This document shows, piece after piece, positions 1-8,601 of a stretch of 64,000 bases of DNA (the first letter of the stretch is position 1; the number at the start of each line of letters is the position of its first letter). The stretch is from Shewanella aestuarii. GTDB lineage: Bacteria > Pseudomonadota > Gammaproteobacteria > Enterobacterales > Shewanellaceae. The DNA is taken from positions 740,501 through 804,500 of the forward strand of contig NZ_CP050313.1 in NCBI RefSeq assembly GCF_011765625.1, given 5' to 3'. The notes below the pieces were generated by a model that saw only the letters and a program-made list of their open reading frames with translations, had not been told where the DNA came from and made no database searches. The position numbers and the translations under genes are program-made.

Positions 1-2196
1 CAGTCAAACACCATACGTTTGAGTGTTTTAGCAAGTGCATTATTAATGTCTTTGGGCGCAAATGCCGCTGAAAAAGCTGCTCAAGATCCGCAAGTGGCTA
101 CCACTAACATTGAACAAATTACTATTTTTGGTAGCCGTAACCCTGTTAACACAGTACCAGGTAGCGCACATGTTATTTCGGCCGCTGATATTGAGCAGTT
201 TAAATATACCGATATCATGCGTACATTGGCCTCTATTCCTGGCGTTTATATTCAAGAAGAAGATGGTTACGGATTACGTCCAAATTTAGGTATGCGTGGT
301 ACAGGACAAAATCGCTCTGAAAAAATCACCATAATGGAAGATGGTGTACTAGCCGCACCTGCGCCTTACGCATCTCCAGCTGCTTATTATTTCCCTACAT
401 CAGGGCGTATGCAAAGTGTTGAAATTCTTAAGGGGAGCTCAACGGTTAAATATGGACCTCGTACAACGGGTGGCGTAATTAACATGTTATCTCGTCAAAT
501 CCCTGAAACCGATCTGGCTGGTAAAGTTGAAATTGCTGCAGGGCAAGATGGTTTTGGTAAAGTGCACGCATTTGCTGGCGGTCAAGGTGAACGCATTGGC
601 GCAGTTACTGAAATCTACCGTTATCAAGCTGATGGTTTCCGTGATATTAACGGTGTCGGTGGTGACACAGGTTTTGTGAAAAATGATGCGTTAGCAAAAG
701 TGAGCATTAAAACTGACAAGACAGCTAAATATCAACAAATTGTAGAATTAAAACTGAAGTACGCTGATGAGGTTTCTAATGAAACTTACATGGGGTTAAC
801 TGATGAAGATTATGCTGCAACGCCGTTTATGCGTTATTCGGCCTCACAAAAAGATAAGATGACCACTGAGCATAAACAAGTTCAGTTAAATCATGTGATT
901 GAGTTTAATGATGACTTGTTATTAAGCACTACAGCCTACTATAACGACTTTCACCGTAATTGGTATAAAGCAGATAAAGTTGACGGTTCAAGTTTAAGCA
1001 GTGGTGGTGTACAAAACGCCGCTGATTTTGATAAAGGTGTAGTGACCGCGCCGATTGATGTTAGTGTGAAAGCGAATAACCGTAGCTATTTATCTCAAGG
1101 CATCCAAACTGAGCTAAATTACTTCGTGGGTAATCATGAGCTGGCATTTGGTGCGCGCTATCATGAAGATGAAATGGACCGTTATCAATGGGCGGACATT
1201 TATCAATTAGACACCAACCAAGTGATGAGTCGCACTCAAAGTGGTGTTCCAGGCACTGACTCAAACCGTATTGATAGTGCAGATGCTTGGGCGTTGTTTA
1301 TTCAAGATCGTATGACCATAGGCGATTTTGCTATTACTGCAGGTATTCGTTACGAAGATGTCACCACTAATCGTTTAGATTGGGGGAAAGCAAATCCTGG
1401 TCGCGATGGTCAACCAAGTAAAGATGTTGATAACAGTTTCAGTGCGGTTATGCCTTCTTTGTCGGCAACGTATCAGGTTAATGACGCGCTTATTTTATTA
1501 GCAGGTGTTCAAAAAGGTTTCTCTCCAGCAGCACCTGGTAATGCTGATGGTAAAGAGGAAGAGAGCTGGAACTATGAGGCTGGGTTACGTTATAACCAAG
1601 GTGCATTAACCTCAGAAGTGATTGCATTTTATGGTGATTACAGCAATATGCATGGTAACTGTACCGCGGCTCAAGGTTGTGACGATAACAAGATCGATAA
1701 CCAGTATAATGCGGGTGAAGTGGACGTCACAGGTGTTGAGCTAAGCTTAGGATATGAGTTTAATCAAAAAGGTGAATTCACGTTCCCAGTGAAAATGGCT
1801 TACACCTATACTAATGCGGAATTTGGATCTGATTTCTCATCTGATTTTGAAAGCTGGGACGATGTTAAAAAAGGCGACTCGTTAACTTACTTACCAGATA
1901 ACCAGATATTCATTTCTGCTGGTGTTGCGGCACAAAGCTGGCAAGTGACACTTGCTGGTCGATATACCGCAGATATGCGCACTAAAGCGGGCCAAGGTGA
2001 TATTCCTGCTGATCAGTTAATTGCCTCTAAAACGGTATTTGATTTATCTGCCCGTTACTTTATTAATGATGTGTCAGAAGTGTACTTAAATGTTGATAAT
2101 TTATTCGATGAAACTTATGTCACAACCCGTGTACACGGTTCAGTATTTGCTGGCAAACCACAGTCAGCAACTTTAGGTTATAGCTATAAGTTTTAA
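1..2196 (+). CDS. TonB-dependent outer-membrane receptor, FecA-like (5' end outside window)
   Basis: Outer-membrane receptor for an iron chelate or similar ligand, energised by TonB. The reading frame is open from base 1, so the true start lies upstream. The first visible residues are the end of a signal peptide, with a likely cleavage after GANA. A plug domain follows in the first ~150 residues, with FecA-like signatures (GMRGTGQNRSEKITIMEDG, then VEILKGSSTVKYGPRTTGGV). The rest is a beta-barrel rich in alternating aromatic residues and ends in YSYKF, a terminal Phe as expected for a barrel signal. By similarity it belongs to the ferric-dicitrate receptor group; the ligand cannot be told from sequence. 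A strong hairpin terminator follows 49 bp downstream, and no fecI/fecR-type regulator lies downstream. Confidence 0.9.
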   Translation, partial: QSNTIRLSVLASALLMSLGANAAEKAAQDPQVATTNIEQITIFGSRNPVNTVPGSAHVISAADIEQFKYTDIMRTLASIPGVYIQEEDGYGLRPNLGMRGTGQNRSEKITIMEDGVLAAPAPYASPAAYYFPTSGRMQSVEILKGSSTVKYGPRTTGGVINMLSRQIPETDLAGKVEIAAGQDGFGKVHAFAGGQGERIGAVTEIYRYQADGFRDINGVGGDTGFVKNDALAKVSIKTDKTAKYQQIVELKLKYADEVSNETYMGLTDEDYAATPFMRYSASQKDKMTTEHKQVQLNHVIEFNDDLLLSTTAYYNDFHRNWYKADKVDGSSLSSGGVQNAADFDKGVVTAPIDVSVKANNRSYLSQGIQTELNYFVGNHELAFGARYHEDEMDRYQWADIYQLDTNQVMSRTQSGVPGTDSNRIDSADAWALFIQDRMTIGDFAITAGIRYEDVTTNRLDWGKANPGRDGQPSKDVDNSFSAVMPSLSATYQVNDALILLAGVQKGFSPAAPGNADGKEEESWNYEAGLRYNQGALTSEVIAFYGDYSNMHGNCTAAQGCDDNKIDNQYNAGEVDVTGVELSLGYEFNQKGEFTFPVKMAYTYTNAEFGSDFSSDFESWDDVKKGDSLTYLPDNQIFISAGVAAQSWQVTLAGRYTADMRTKAGQGDIPADQLIASKTVFDLSARYFINDVSEVYLNVDNLFDETYVTTRVHGSVFAGKPQSATLGYSYKF

Positions 2197-2245
2197 TCGT
2201 TAACCTGAGATTATCTCCACTGGAGATGATCAATAAACCATACTA

Positions 2246-2280
2246 AGAAGGGCTGACCATGATTGATGGTCAGCCCTTCT
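2246..2280 (+). terminator. Rho-independent terminator after TonB receptor
   Basis: Perfect 15-bp stem (AGAAGGGCTGACCAT paired with ATGGTCAGCCCTTCT) with a 5-nt loop, followed by TGTTCT. It ends the receptor transcript and may also stop the convergent GGDEF gene. Confidence 0.8.
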
Positions 2281-2311
2281 TGTTCTCTAGGGGTTATCCC
2301 CATATTCCTAA

Positions 2312-2455
2312 CTCGCCAATCGATGTTTTTGCTCAACCAAAGTGGCTGTTGATGGTGTGCAAGTGCAGCATAACCAAGCAATTGCACCGAGCGACTTAAT
2401 TGCTGGCAATGATCTGAATGCCAAGGTGAGCTATGTTAGGCTATCAAAGCAGTGA
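2312..2455 (+). pseudogene. Possible decayed coding fragment (3' end of an unknown gene)
   Basis: Between the terminator and the converging GGDEF gene one plus-strand frame stays open and reads protein-like, ending ...APSDLIAGNDLNAKVSYVRL and a TGA at 2453-2455. A neighbouring frame upstream (PNSPIDVFAQPK) would join it if one A were restored near 2340. There is no start codon context or ribosome binding site. It may be a leftover C-terminal piece of a lost gene, or chance. I do not recognise a family. Confidence 0.2.
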
Positions 2456-3472
2456 TACAAACGCCACATCATGCTTACCCTGTTGTTTTACCTGGTACAT
2501 AGCTTTGTCGGCTTGCTCATAAGCATGGGCGAAGGTCGTTGGAGCAGAAAATGTGCACACTCCAATACTCAAACCAATTTGGGTCTTATGTTGTTCAATG
2601 CTGGTGGGCTGATTAAATTGTTGCAATAAGGTCTGAGTAAAGGGGGCTAATATTTCTGCTTGATGAGCTGTGGTTAAAATAACAAATTCATCACCGCCAA
2701 TTCTCGCGATAGCATGCTGGCCTGTGCCCAACAAAGTTTTAGCTGTCTGGCTAATGGTATTCGCGACATGGATTAGTAGTAAGTCACCAATGCGATGGCC
2801 TGCCTTATCATTTATGCCCTTAAAACCATCCAAGTCAATGAAAATTAATGTTCCTTTGGCTTGTGGATGTTTGAAGTTTTTCTGGTAGTGACTTTTTAGC
2901 GCATTTCGGTTAAGTAAGTTTGTGAGGGGATCATAATGGGCTAATCGTGCCAATTCTTGCTCGTAGCGTTTTTCTTGAGTGATATCGGTGTGAGTGCCCA
3001 TAATGCGTTTAGGCTTACCGTCTTCATTGTATTCAATGATCCGGCCGCGATCCGATACCCAACTGACACTACCATCTTTATGGATCATACGATGAACAGC
3101 TCGGTAGATATCTTCTTTGCCCTCAACATGATCGTAAAAAGCTTTAATCACCCAATCTTTATCATCTGGGTGTAGGTGTGATTTCCAACTATCAATATGC
3201 GCAGGACGTTCTTCTAAGGTATAACCAAGCAATGCCCCCCATTCTTGGTTGTACATGATGAGGTTGCCTGAGGGGATATCTTGCTCCCACAGGCATAAGC
3301 CATTGCCATCTAAGGTGGCATTGAGTTTTTCTTCGGTGAGCTTCAGCGTTTGCTTGAGTCGCTGTTTGTCTTGAGTTAATTCAGCATTCTGCGCCATACA
3401 ATCCGCTAACTGTGCTTCAAGTTTGCGGATTTTATCGTGCAGTTGTTGAAGCTCAGGCGTTAAGCTGTCCAT
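2444..3472 (-). CDS. PAS-GGDEF diguanylate cyclase
   Basis: Predicted cytoplasmic enzyme making cyclic di-GMP from two GTP. From the chosen start (342 residues) there is an N-terminal coiled coil (~1-55), a PAS domain with PAC motif (~60-175, including GTHTDITQEKRYEQEL), then a GGDEF domain with an intact signature (RIGGDEFVIL), so activity is expected. An in-frame extension runs upstream into the neighbouring insertion sequence; it is rejected because those codons are IS and terminator DNA. The ATG at 3472 (MDSLTPELQQ) is the first good start, although its ribosome binding site is weak. The IS lies ~105 bp upstream and may have changed the promoter or removed insulation from pntAB read-through. 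Confidence 0.85.
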   Translation of the reverse strand: MDSLTPELQQLHDKIRKLEAQLADCMAQNAELTQDKQRLKQTLKLTEEKLNATLDGNGLCLWEQDIPSGNLIMYNQEWGALLGYTLEERPAHIDSWKSHLHPDDKDWVIKAFYDHVEGKEDIYRAVHRMIHKDGSVSWVSDRGRIIEYNEDGKPKRIMGTHTDITQEKRYEQELARLAHYDPLTNLLNRNALKSHYQKNFKHPQAKGTLIFIDLDGFKGINDKAGHRIGDLLLIHVANTISQTAKTLLGTGQHAIARIGGDEFVILTTAHQAEILAPFTQTLLQQFNQPTSIEQHKTQIGLSIGVCTFSAPTTFAHAYEQADKAMYQVKQQGKHDVAFVSLL

Positions 3473-3554
3473 GTGCTGTGTTGAAAATCCTTGCCTAATA
3501 TTGATGTTGCTCAAGATAACATTTTTACACTTTTTTAACAGTGGATTGTCAGAC

Positions 3555-3576
3555 AAAAAAATACCAGCCTGATGGC
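3555..3576 (-). terminator. Left half of the former pntB terminator, split by the IS
   Basis: Joining the bases left of the IS (to 3576) to those right of it (from 5073) restores AAATACCAGCC-TGAT-GGCTGGTATTT, a perfect 11-bp stem with a 4-nt loop. Read on the minus strand it is followed by seven T residues (A-run at 3555-3561). This is a classical terminator just after pntB. The insertion now separates the two arms by ~1.5 kb, so the terminator is broken. Confidence 0.75.
3567..3576. repeat. Target-site duplication, left copy
   Basis: GCCTGATGGC immediately left of the IS end, identical to 5063-5072 on the right. Ten bases match; IS50 itself makes 9-bp duplications, so the tenth may be chance. 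The duplicated bases are the tip of the former terminator hairpin. Confidence 0.85.
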
Positions 3577-5062
3577 CTGTCTCTTGATCACAAGTTTGAC
3601 TCAAGAGACTTAGCTAACTCGTAGCCCTCAAGGATGGTTTGTAACTTAAACCATCCTTGCCATAATACCTTTACAGACGCACGCCCCGTGCGTTTTGTAT
3701 CTTTCCAACCTCCTAGTTTCGCTAACTCTGCATAAGCCCAGTGCATATTTGGTGGGGAGTCAGGAAGTGGCGTTTTTATTTGTTTAAGCCACAGTAATTT
3801 CCACGCTTTCGGTGTTAAAACCTGCTCGCAACTTACGTTTGTTGCATGGCTATGAGCGAATTTTAGTTGCAGAATTCGAGTGGCTATAAAAGCGTTTATA
3901 GTCACCAATCTTTCTACATTACTTAAACTTTGCAGTCTTGAGCTTTCGATGTCGGTGCCATCTGTTTTCCAGACTTTGTGGTACTCCTCAACGAGCCAGC
4001 GATGTTCATAGTGACTGACAATATTGAGGGCGTCTTCTTTTGTATGTATTGGCTCGTTGGTGATTAAATGCCAGTTTAGGTTACTGTCTGAGTTACCTCT
4101 TTCCTCGCAACCCACATAATAAACAGGCAATGATCCACCTTTCTTATTCGAGGGTACTTTAAGTGTCACCGCAGAGAAGGTAATGTCTAACGTTGCTGTG
4201 CGGGCTTTTCGTCCTGCTTTTTGAGCTATATGAATTCTCTTTTGACCCGCACTGGTTAATTCAGAAGCATAGTGAAATAGTTTGTGCTCACCTTCTTCTA
4301 TATGTCTACTCATCATCGAACGGACAACAAAACGCTGCTGATTGTTCAGCTTATACTGCAAATAATCATAGATGTCGGCCTCACGATCACAAACGGATAT
4401 CACCTTATCAAGGTTATCTCCCAGCCGTTTAGCCATGTTGCGAGAAGCTCGCTCCCACTTATAGCTCTCTTTTTCCGAATAAGGTACTGGTGTCTTAGTT
4501 CGTCGTTTGCCTCGTGTATTTATATCTCGTGTCCATCGCTGCTGCTCAATAAGGCCAACGACTTCAGATGATTCTGGTGCAAATAAGACGATACTGTGAG
4601 CAAGCAAACCACGATGACGGTTGCCTTGGTTAATATGGCCCAATTCCTCACGAATAGAGCGATGGCTATAAACGATATTCGTGGTATCTTCTAAAGCAAG
4701 TAACAGATTGTGTTGTTGCGCGCCCGTTGCGGTGGCCTTAAATCCCGCTTCTGCAATGGTGGATGCTTCTATATTTTCATTACGTATGAACCGATAGGCT
4801 CCTTCCATATCGGCAGGTGACTGACTAATATTCACAATTGGTTTTCCAGGGTTAGCAGCTAAGGTTGACGCTAACTTTACCAAACGAGAGGTTCTTCTGG
4901 GATCACCTAAATTTACTTGACCAAACTGTTGCTCTGCCCACTGTTGGTGTTTATCAATCATCGTATTTCTCCAAATCATTTGGAGATCTGATCTCGAATT
5001 AGGGATTTAGTTCAAAAAAATCCCTGCTAATTTCTTAGCAGGGATTTGTGTATAAGAGACAG
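3577..5062 (-). mobile_element. IS4-family, IS50/Tn5-like insertion sequence (1486 bp)
   Basis: The ends match Tn5-type 19-bp termini: left CTGTCTCTTGATCACAAGT (3577-3595) resembles the Tn5 inside end, and the right end reads inward CTGTCTCTTATACACAAAT, whose first 16 bases match the Tn5 mosaic end. One complete transposase gene fills the element. A direct repeat GCCTGATGGC flanks both ends, so this is a simple, structurally intact and probably fairly recent insertion. No antibiotic resistance cargo is present. Confidence 0.93.
3588..4961 (-). CDS. IS4-family (Tn5/IS50-like) transposase
   Basis: DDE transposase acting on the ends of its own element by a hairpin cut-and-paste mechanism in the Tn5 family. 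The N-terminal FGQVNLGDPRRTSRLVKLA matches the Tn5 DNA-binding region. Catalytic residues are visible as ALEDTT (first Asp), SVCDREADIYDY (second Asp) and the YREK-type signature YEHRWLVEEYHKVWK (Glu). The start at 4961 gives 457 residues and has GGAG about 8 nt upstream; a longer in-frame start at 4979 lacks such a site. The stop lies 11 bp inside the left end. The frame is complete, so the element may be active. Confidence 0.93.
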   Translation of the reverse strand: MIDKHQQWAEQQFGQVNLGDPRRTSRLVKLASTLAANPGKPIVNISQSPADMEGAYRFIRNENIEASTIAEAGFKATATGAQQHNLLLALEDTTNIVYSHRSIREELGHINQGNRHRGLLAHSIVLFAPESSEVVGLIEQQRWTRDINTRGKRRTKTPVPYSEKESYKWERASRNMAKRLGDNLDKVISVCDREADIYDYLQYKLNNQQRFVVRSMMSRHIEEGEHKLFHYASELTSAGQKRIHIAQKAGRKARTATLDITFSAVTLKVPSNKKGGSLPVYYVGCEERGNSDSNLNWHLITNEPIHTKEDALNIVSHYEHRWLVEEYHKVWKTDGTDIESSRLQSLSNVERLVTINAFIATRILQLKFAHSHATNVSCEQVLTPKAWKLLWLKQIKTPLPDSPPNMHWAYAELAKLGGWKDTKRTGRASVKVLWQGWFKLQTILEGYELAKSLESNL

Positions 5063-5072
5063 GCCTGATGGC
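5063..5072. repeat. Target-site duplication, right copy
   Basis: GCCTGATGGC directly right of the IS end, identical to 3567-3576. The bases after it (TGGTATTT) are the second arm of the former pntB terminator. Confidence 0.85.
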
Positions 5073-5116
5073 TGGTATTTCAGATAGCTATGTTAGCGAG
5101 CTAACTAAGTGCTAAT

Positions 5117-6601
5117 TTACAGCGCTTTTAGAATCGCTTCTACGCTATCTTTTGCATCACCAAACAGCATTTGGGTGTTGTCTTTAAAGAATAGCGGATT
5201 TTGGACACCGGCATAGCCTGTGTTCATTGAACGCTTAAAGCCAATCACGTTTTGTGCTTTCCACACCTCAAGTACAGGCATGCCAGCAATAGGGCTATTT
5301 GGATCTTCCATCGCCGCCGGGTTAACTGTGTCATTGGCGCCAATAACTAGCACAGTATCAGTGTCGGAAAAATCTTCGTTGATTTCATCCATTTCTAATA
5401 CGATGTCATAAGGCACTTTTGCTTCTGCTAACAGAACGTTCATATGTCCTGGCAAACGGCCAGCCACAGGGTGAATACCAAAGCGCACTTTCACGCCTAA
5501 ATCTCGAAGTTTACGAGTAATTTCTGCCACAGGATACTGAGCTTGCGCAACAGCCATGCCATAGCCTGGGGTGATAACTACAGAGTCTGAGCTTTTTAGC
5601 ATTTCAGCCACATCTTCAGCAGTGGTTTCACGGTATTCGCCTTGTTCTTCATCACCTGTTGCCGCAACGCCATCAGAGCCAAAGCCACCTGCAATGACCG
5701 AAATAAATGAACGGTTCATTGCTTTACACATGATGTAAGACAGGATCGCGCCAGACGAGCCCACTAATGCGCCTACAACGATTAACAAATCGTTTGATAG
5801 CATAAAGCCAGCCGCTGCTGCTGCCCAACCTGAGTATGAGTTCAGCATAGATACCACAACGGGCATATCCGCGCCGCCAATCGATGCCACTAAGTGCCAG
5901 CCGAAAGCGAAGGCAATTAAGGTCATAATGAGCATTGGCGTCATGGTGCCGCCAGATTGCACAAATACCACCATTAAGATTAATGAAACGATCACTGCCA
6001 CTAGGTTTAACTTGTGGCGATGTGGCAGCATTAATGCTTTTGATGACACAAGCCCGCGAAGTTTCGCAAATGCCACTACAGAACCCGTAAAGGTGACTGC
6101 ACCAATAAACACCCCTAAGAAAACTTCGACAAGGTGAATATTTAGCATTGCGCCAGTTAAGTGCTCGGCGTGTTGTGCTTGATTAGCTTCAATAAAAGCT
6201 GCTTCAGCTGTTGCTAGGGTGCTATTGAGATCGCTACCAATTGCGACAACGATTTCGTTGACCGCTTGTGGGTGCAAATCAATAAAGCTGTTGTAGCCGA
6301 CTAATACCGCCGCCATACCCACAAAGCTATGCAAAATTGCTACTAGCTCAGGCATTTCGGTCATTTCAACTTTAAGTGCAAAACGTATGCCTATCGCACC
6401 GCCTATTACCATGGCTAAAATAATCCATACTACGCCAGTAGTGCTTGGGTTTAAAATGGTTGCGCCAAGCGCGATGGTCATCCCTATGATGCCAAATAAA
6501 TTGCCGTTTTTAGCTGTTTCTTGCTTCGACAACCCGGCTAGGCTGAGAATAAAAAACACTGCAGCGACAATATACGATGCTGTTACCAATCCTTCAGACA
6601 C
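5117..6601 (-). CDS. pntB: NAD(P) transhydrogenase subunit beta
   Basis: Membrane beta subunit of the proton-translocating transhydrogenase, which couples hydride transfer from NADH to NADP+ with proton entry across the inner membrane. Hydrophobic segments fill residues ~1-300. The C-terminal NADP-binding domain III follows ([18 protein letters not shown], then [14 protein letters not shown]). At 494 residues it is longer than E. coli PntB (462), mainly from extra residues around 115-150 between membrane segments. The start is GTG with AAGGGG 7 nt upstream. It sits 11 bp after pntA in an operon. Its downstream terminator has been split by the IS at 3577-5062. Confidence 0.95.
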   Translation of the reverse strand: MSEGLVTASYIVAAVFFILSLAGLSKQETAKNGNLFGIIGMTIALGATILNPSTTGVVWIILAMVIGGAIGIRFALKVEMTEMPELVAILHSFVGMAAVLVGYNSFIDLHPQAVNEIVVAIGSDLNSTLATAEAAFIEANQAQHAEHLTGAMLNIHLVEVFLGVFIGAVTFTGSVVAFAKLRGLVSSKALMLPHRHKLNLVAVIVSLILMVVFVQSGGTMTPMLIMTLIAFAFGWHLVASIGGADMPVVVSMLNSYSGWAAAAAGFMLSNDLLIVVGALVGSSGAILSYIMCKAMNRSFISVIAGGFGSDGVAATGDEEQGEYRETTAEDVAEMLKSSDSVVITPGYGMAVAQAQYPVAEITRKLRDLGVKVRFGIHPVAGRLPGHMNVLLAEAKVPYDIVLEMDEINEDFSDTDTVLVIGANDTVNPAAMEDPNSPIAGMPVLEVWKAQNVIGFKRSMNTGYAGVQNPLFFKDNTQMLFGDAKDSVEAILKAL

Positions 6602-6612
6602 GATATTACCCC

Positions 6613-8136
6613 TTAATCTTTACGGAACATCTTCAGCATACGCTGAGTGACGGTAAAGCCGCCAAAGATGTTAATACTTGCAATAAGCACAGCTACAAAG
6701 GCTAATGCGGTGACCAAAGCTGATCCTTGACCAATTTGCAACAAGGCACCGACAACGATGATCCCTGAAATCGCATTGGTCACTGACATCAATGGGGTAT
6801 GCAGTGAATGAGAAACGTTCCATACCACGTAATAACCCACCACACATGACAGTACAAATACCGTAAAGTGCGATAAGAACTCAGCTGGTGCCACCGAGGC
6901 TATCATGCCAAAAGCAGCAATACCGGCTGCGCCTAAAATGTATTTCAGTTTCGATGGGGCTTTTTCTTCCACTTGAACCGGTGCCGGTGCAGCGGGTTTA
7001 GCAGGGGCTGCGGATACCGAAATTGCTGGTGGCGGGAAGGTAATTTCACCATTATGAGTGACGGTCATATTACGCATCACAACATCATCAAAATTCAGCA
7101 CAGCATTGCCGTCTTTTTCTTTGCACATTAGCTTCATTAAGTTAACTAAGTTTGTGCCGTAAAGCTGTGATGACTGCGCAGGTAAGCGGCCCGGTAAGTC
7201 GGTATAGCCTAAAATCTTAACGCCATTGTCGGTAATGAACTTCTCACCGCTGACGGTATATTCACAGTTACCTCCTGTGGCAGCGGCTAAATCGACAATC
7301 ACTGAACCGGGTTTCATGCTATCAACCATATCTTTGGTGATAAGCTTAGGTGCAGGGCGGCCTGGGATAAGCGCGGTGGTGATAATAATATCCACTTCCT
7401 TTGCTTGCTCGGCAAACAGTGCCATTTCAGCAGCAATAAACTCGTCTGACATCACTTTAGCGTAACCGTCAGATGAACCGCCTTCGGTGTTTTCAAATTC
7501 GAGTTTTAAGAACTCGCCACCCATAGACTCAATTTGCTCAGCCACCTCTAAACGGGTATCAAATGCTCGTACGATAGCGCCCAGTGAGCCCGCTGCGCCA
7601 ATGGCGGCAAGTCCTGCAACACCTGCACCAATGACTAACACTTTGGCCGGAGGCACTTTTCCTGCTGCGGTAATTTGTCCAGTAAAGAAACGGCCAAACT
7701 CGTGGGCTGCTTCAACGACTGCACGGTAGCCGCCAATGTTGGCCATAGATGATAGGGCATCTAATGACTGTGCGCGTGAAATACGTGGCACCATGTCCAT
7801 TGCCATCACTGTGATATTTTTTTGTGATAGCTTTTCAACCAACTCAGGGTTTTGTGCTGGCCAAATAAAGCTGACTAAGGTCGTGCCAGACTTCATTTGT
7901 TCTATTTCACTGTCGGTTGGTGCGTTAACTTTAAAAATAAAGTCAGCTTGCCACACGCTTTCAACAACCTCTGCTCCAGCTTGTTCAAATGCTGCGTCAT
8001 CAAAACTTGATAACTTTCCAGCTCCTGCCTCGATGGCCACACTAAAGCCGAGCTTTATTAGTTGTACCACGGTAGCAGGCGTCGCTGCTGCGCGCGTCTC
8101 TCCAGCGATACTTTCTCTCGGTATTCCAATCTGCAT
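6613..8136 (-). CDS. pntA: NAD(P) transhydrogenase subunit alpha
   Basis: Alpha subunit, carrying the NAD(H)-binding domain I (residues ~1-380) and a short membrane domain. Visible features are the N-terminal [20 protein letters not shown], the Rossmann motif [20 protein letters not shown] and the NAD-site segment [11 protein letters not shown]. An Ala/Pro-rich linker (~375-400) leads to about four transmembrane helices ending at ...[11 protein letters not shown]. Length 507 agrees with E. coli PntA (510). It is first in the pntAB operon and divergent from cysJ, with a 455-bp gap holding both promoters. Confidence 0.95.
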   Translation of the reverse strand: MQIGIPRESIAGETRAAATPATVVQLIKLGFSVAIEAGAGKLSSFDDAAFEQAGAEVVESVWQADFIFKVNAPTDSEIEQMKSGTTLVSFIWPAQNPELVEKLSQKNITVMAMDMVPRISRAQSLDALSSMANIGGYRAVVEAAHEFGRFFTGQITAAGKVPPAKVLVIGAGVAGLAAIGAAGSLGAIVRAFDTRLEVAEQIESMGGEFLKLEFENTEGGSSDGYAKVMSDEFIAAEMALFAEQAKEVDIIITTALIPGRPAPKLITKDMVDSMKPGSVIVDLAAATGGNCEYTVSGEKFITDNGVKILGYTDLPGRLPAQSSQLYGTNLVNLMKLMCKEKDGNAVLNFDDVVMRNMTVTHNGEITFPPPAISVSAAPAKPAAPAPVQVEEKAPSKLKYILGAAGIAAFGMIASVAPAEFLSHFTVFVLSCVVGYYVVWNVSHSLHTPLMSVTNAISGIIVVGALLQIGQGSALVTALAFVAVLIASINIFGGFTVTQRMLKMFRKD

Positions 8137-8562
8137 GACTGATTCCTGATGGTTAAAGGGTAAATATGCTTTGCTCCCCTAGCAAAGCATTGAGTTTGTC
8201 ACTCTGCTGTGTTCAATGACGGTCGTGATCATCGAACACAGTGAACCTGCTTATTTAAGATGTTGTTGGGTAAACCTCATCTTTACTCTGACAACCTCCC
8301 TAAGAAGGTGTGCTTGTTGTTCTAGTCAGAGAACAATCAGTTTGATAGGTAACTAATTGTTTAGCCAGCAGCCTAGCTTGCTGTAGACAGGTAATTCACA
8401 CAAGTACTACAGGGTTAATTAATTCGATTTTCATCAAGGGAAATTAAAAAGTTTTAACTAACCCACACTTTTGTAGCCTAAAAAACACACTTTGCATATT
8501 CCTAAAAGGCATAAAAAATTATCTTTTATTCTTTTTTGCTTTTAGTTAGCAGGAGTAAGCTG
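8137..8562. promoter_or_regulatory. Divergent promoter region between pntA and the cys operon
   Basis: A 426-bp AT-rich gap between divergent genes must hold promoters for pntAB (minus) and cysJIH (plus). Sulfate-assimilation operons in related bacteria are activated by CysB, but I could not pick a convincing CysB site by eye. The 3' part (8540-8562) is the ribosome-binding region of the leader ORF. Confidence 0.4.
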
Positions 8563-8601
8563 ATGTCATTAAACTGTTATAAGGCCGTCTCATGTTGCTA
8601 A
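8563..8601 (+). CDS. Cysteine-rich leader peptide overlapping cysJ start
   Basis: Twelve-codon ORF reading MSLNCYKAVSCC with a strong ribosome binding site (AGGAG at 8551-8555, 7 nt from the ATG). Three of 12 residues are cysteine, and two Cys codons (TGT TGC) stand directly before the TAA at 8599-8601. The ORF overlaps the cysJ start (8592) by 10 nt in another frame, so its last Cys codons lie on the cysJ start codon. This is the arrangement expected of a translational sensor of charged Cys-tRNA or of coupling to cysJ. Function is inferred; only the ORF, its ribosome binding site and the overlap are seen. Confidence 0.55.
   Translation: MSLNCYKAVSCC

Noticed and set aside
3473..3604. N-terminal extension of the PAS-GGDEF gene into the IS
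   Set aside because: Those codons consist of IS end, terminator arm and upstream DNA; the native start is 3472.
8400..8562. A riboswitch or S-box-like element upstream of cysJ
   Set aside because: No conserved riboswitch core could be recognised; the leader ORF is the only supported regulatory signal.
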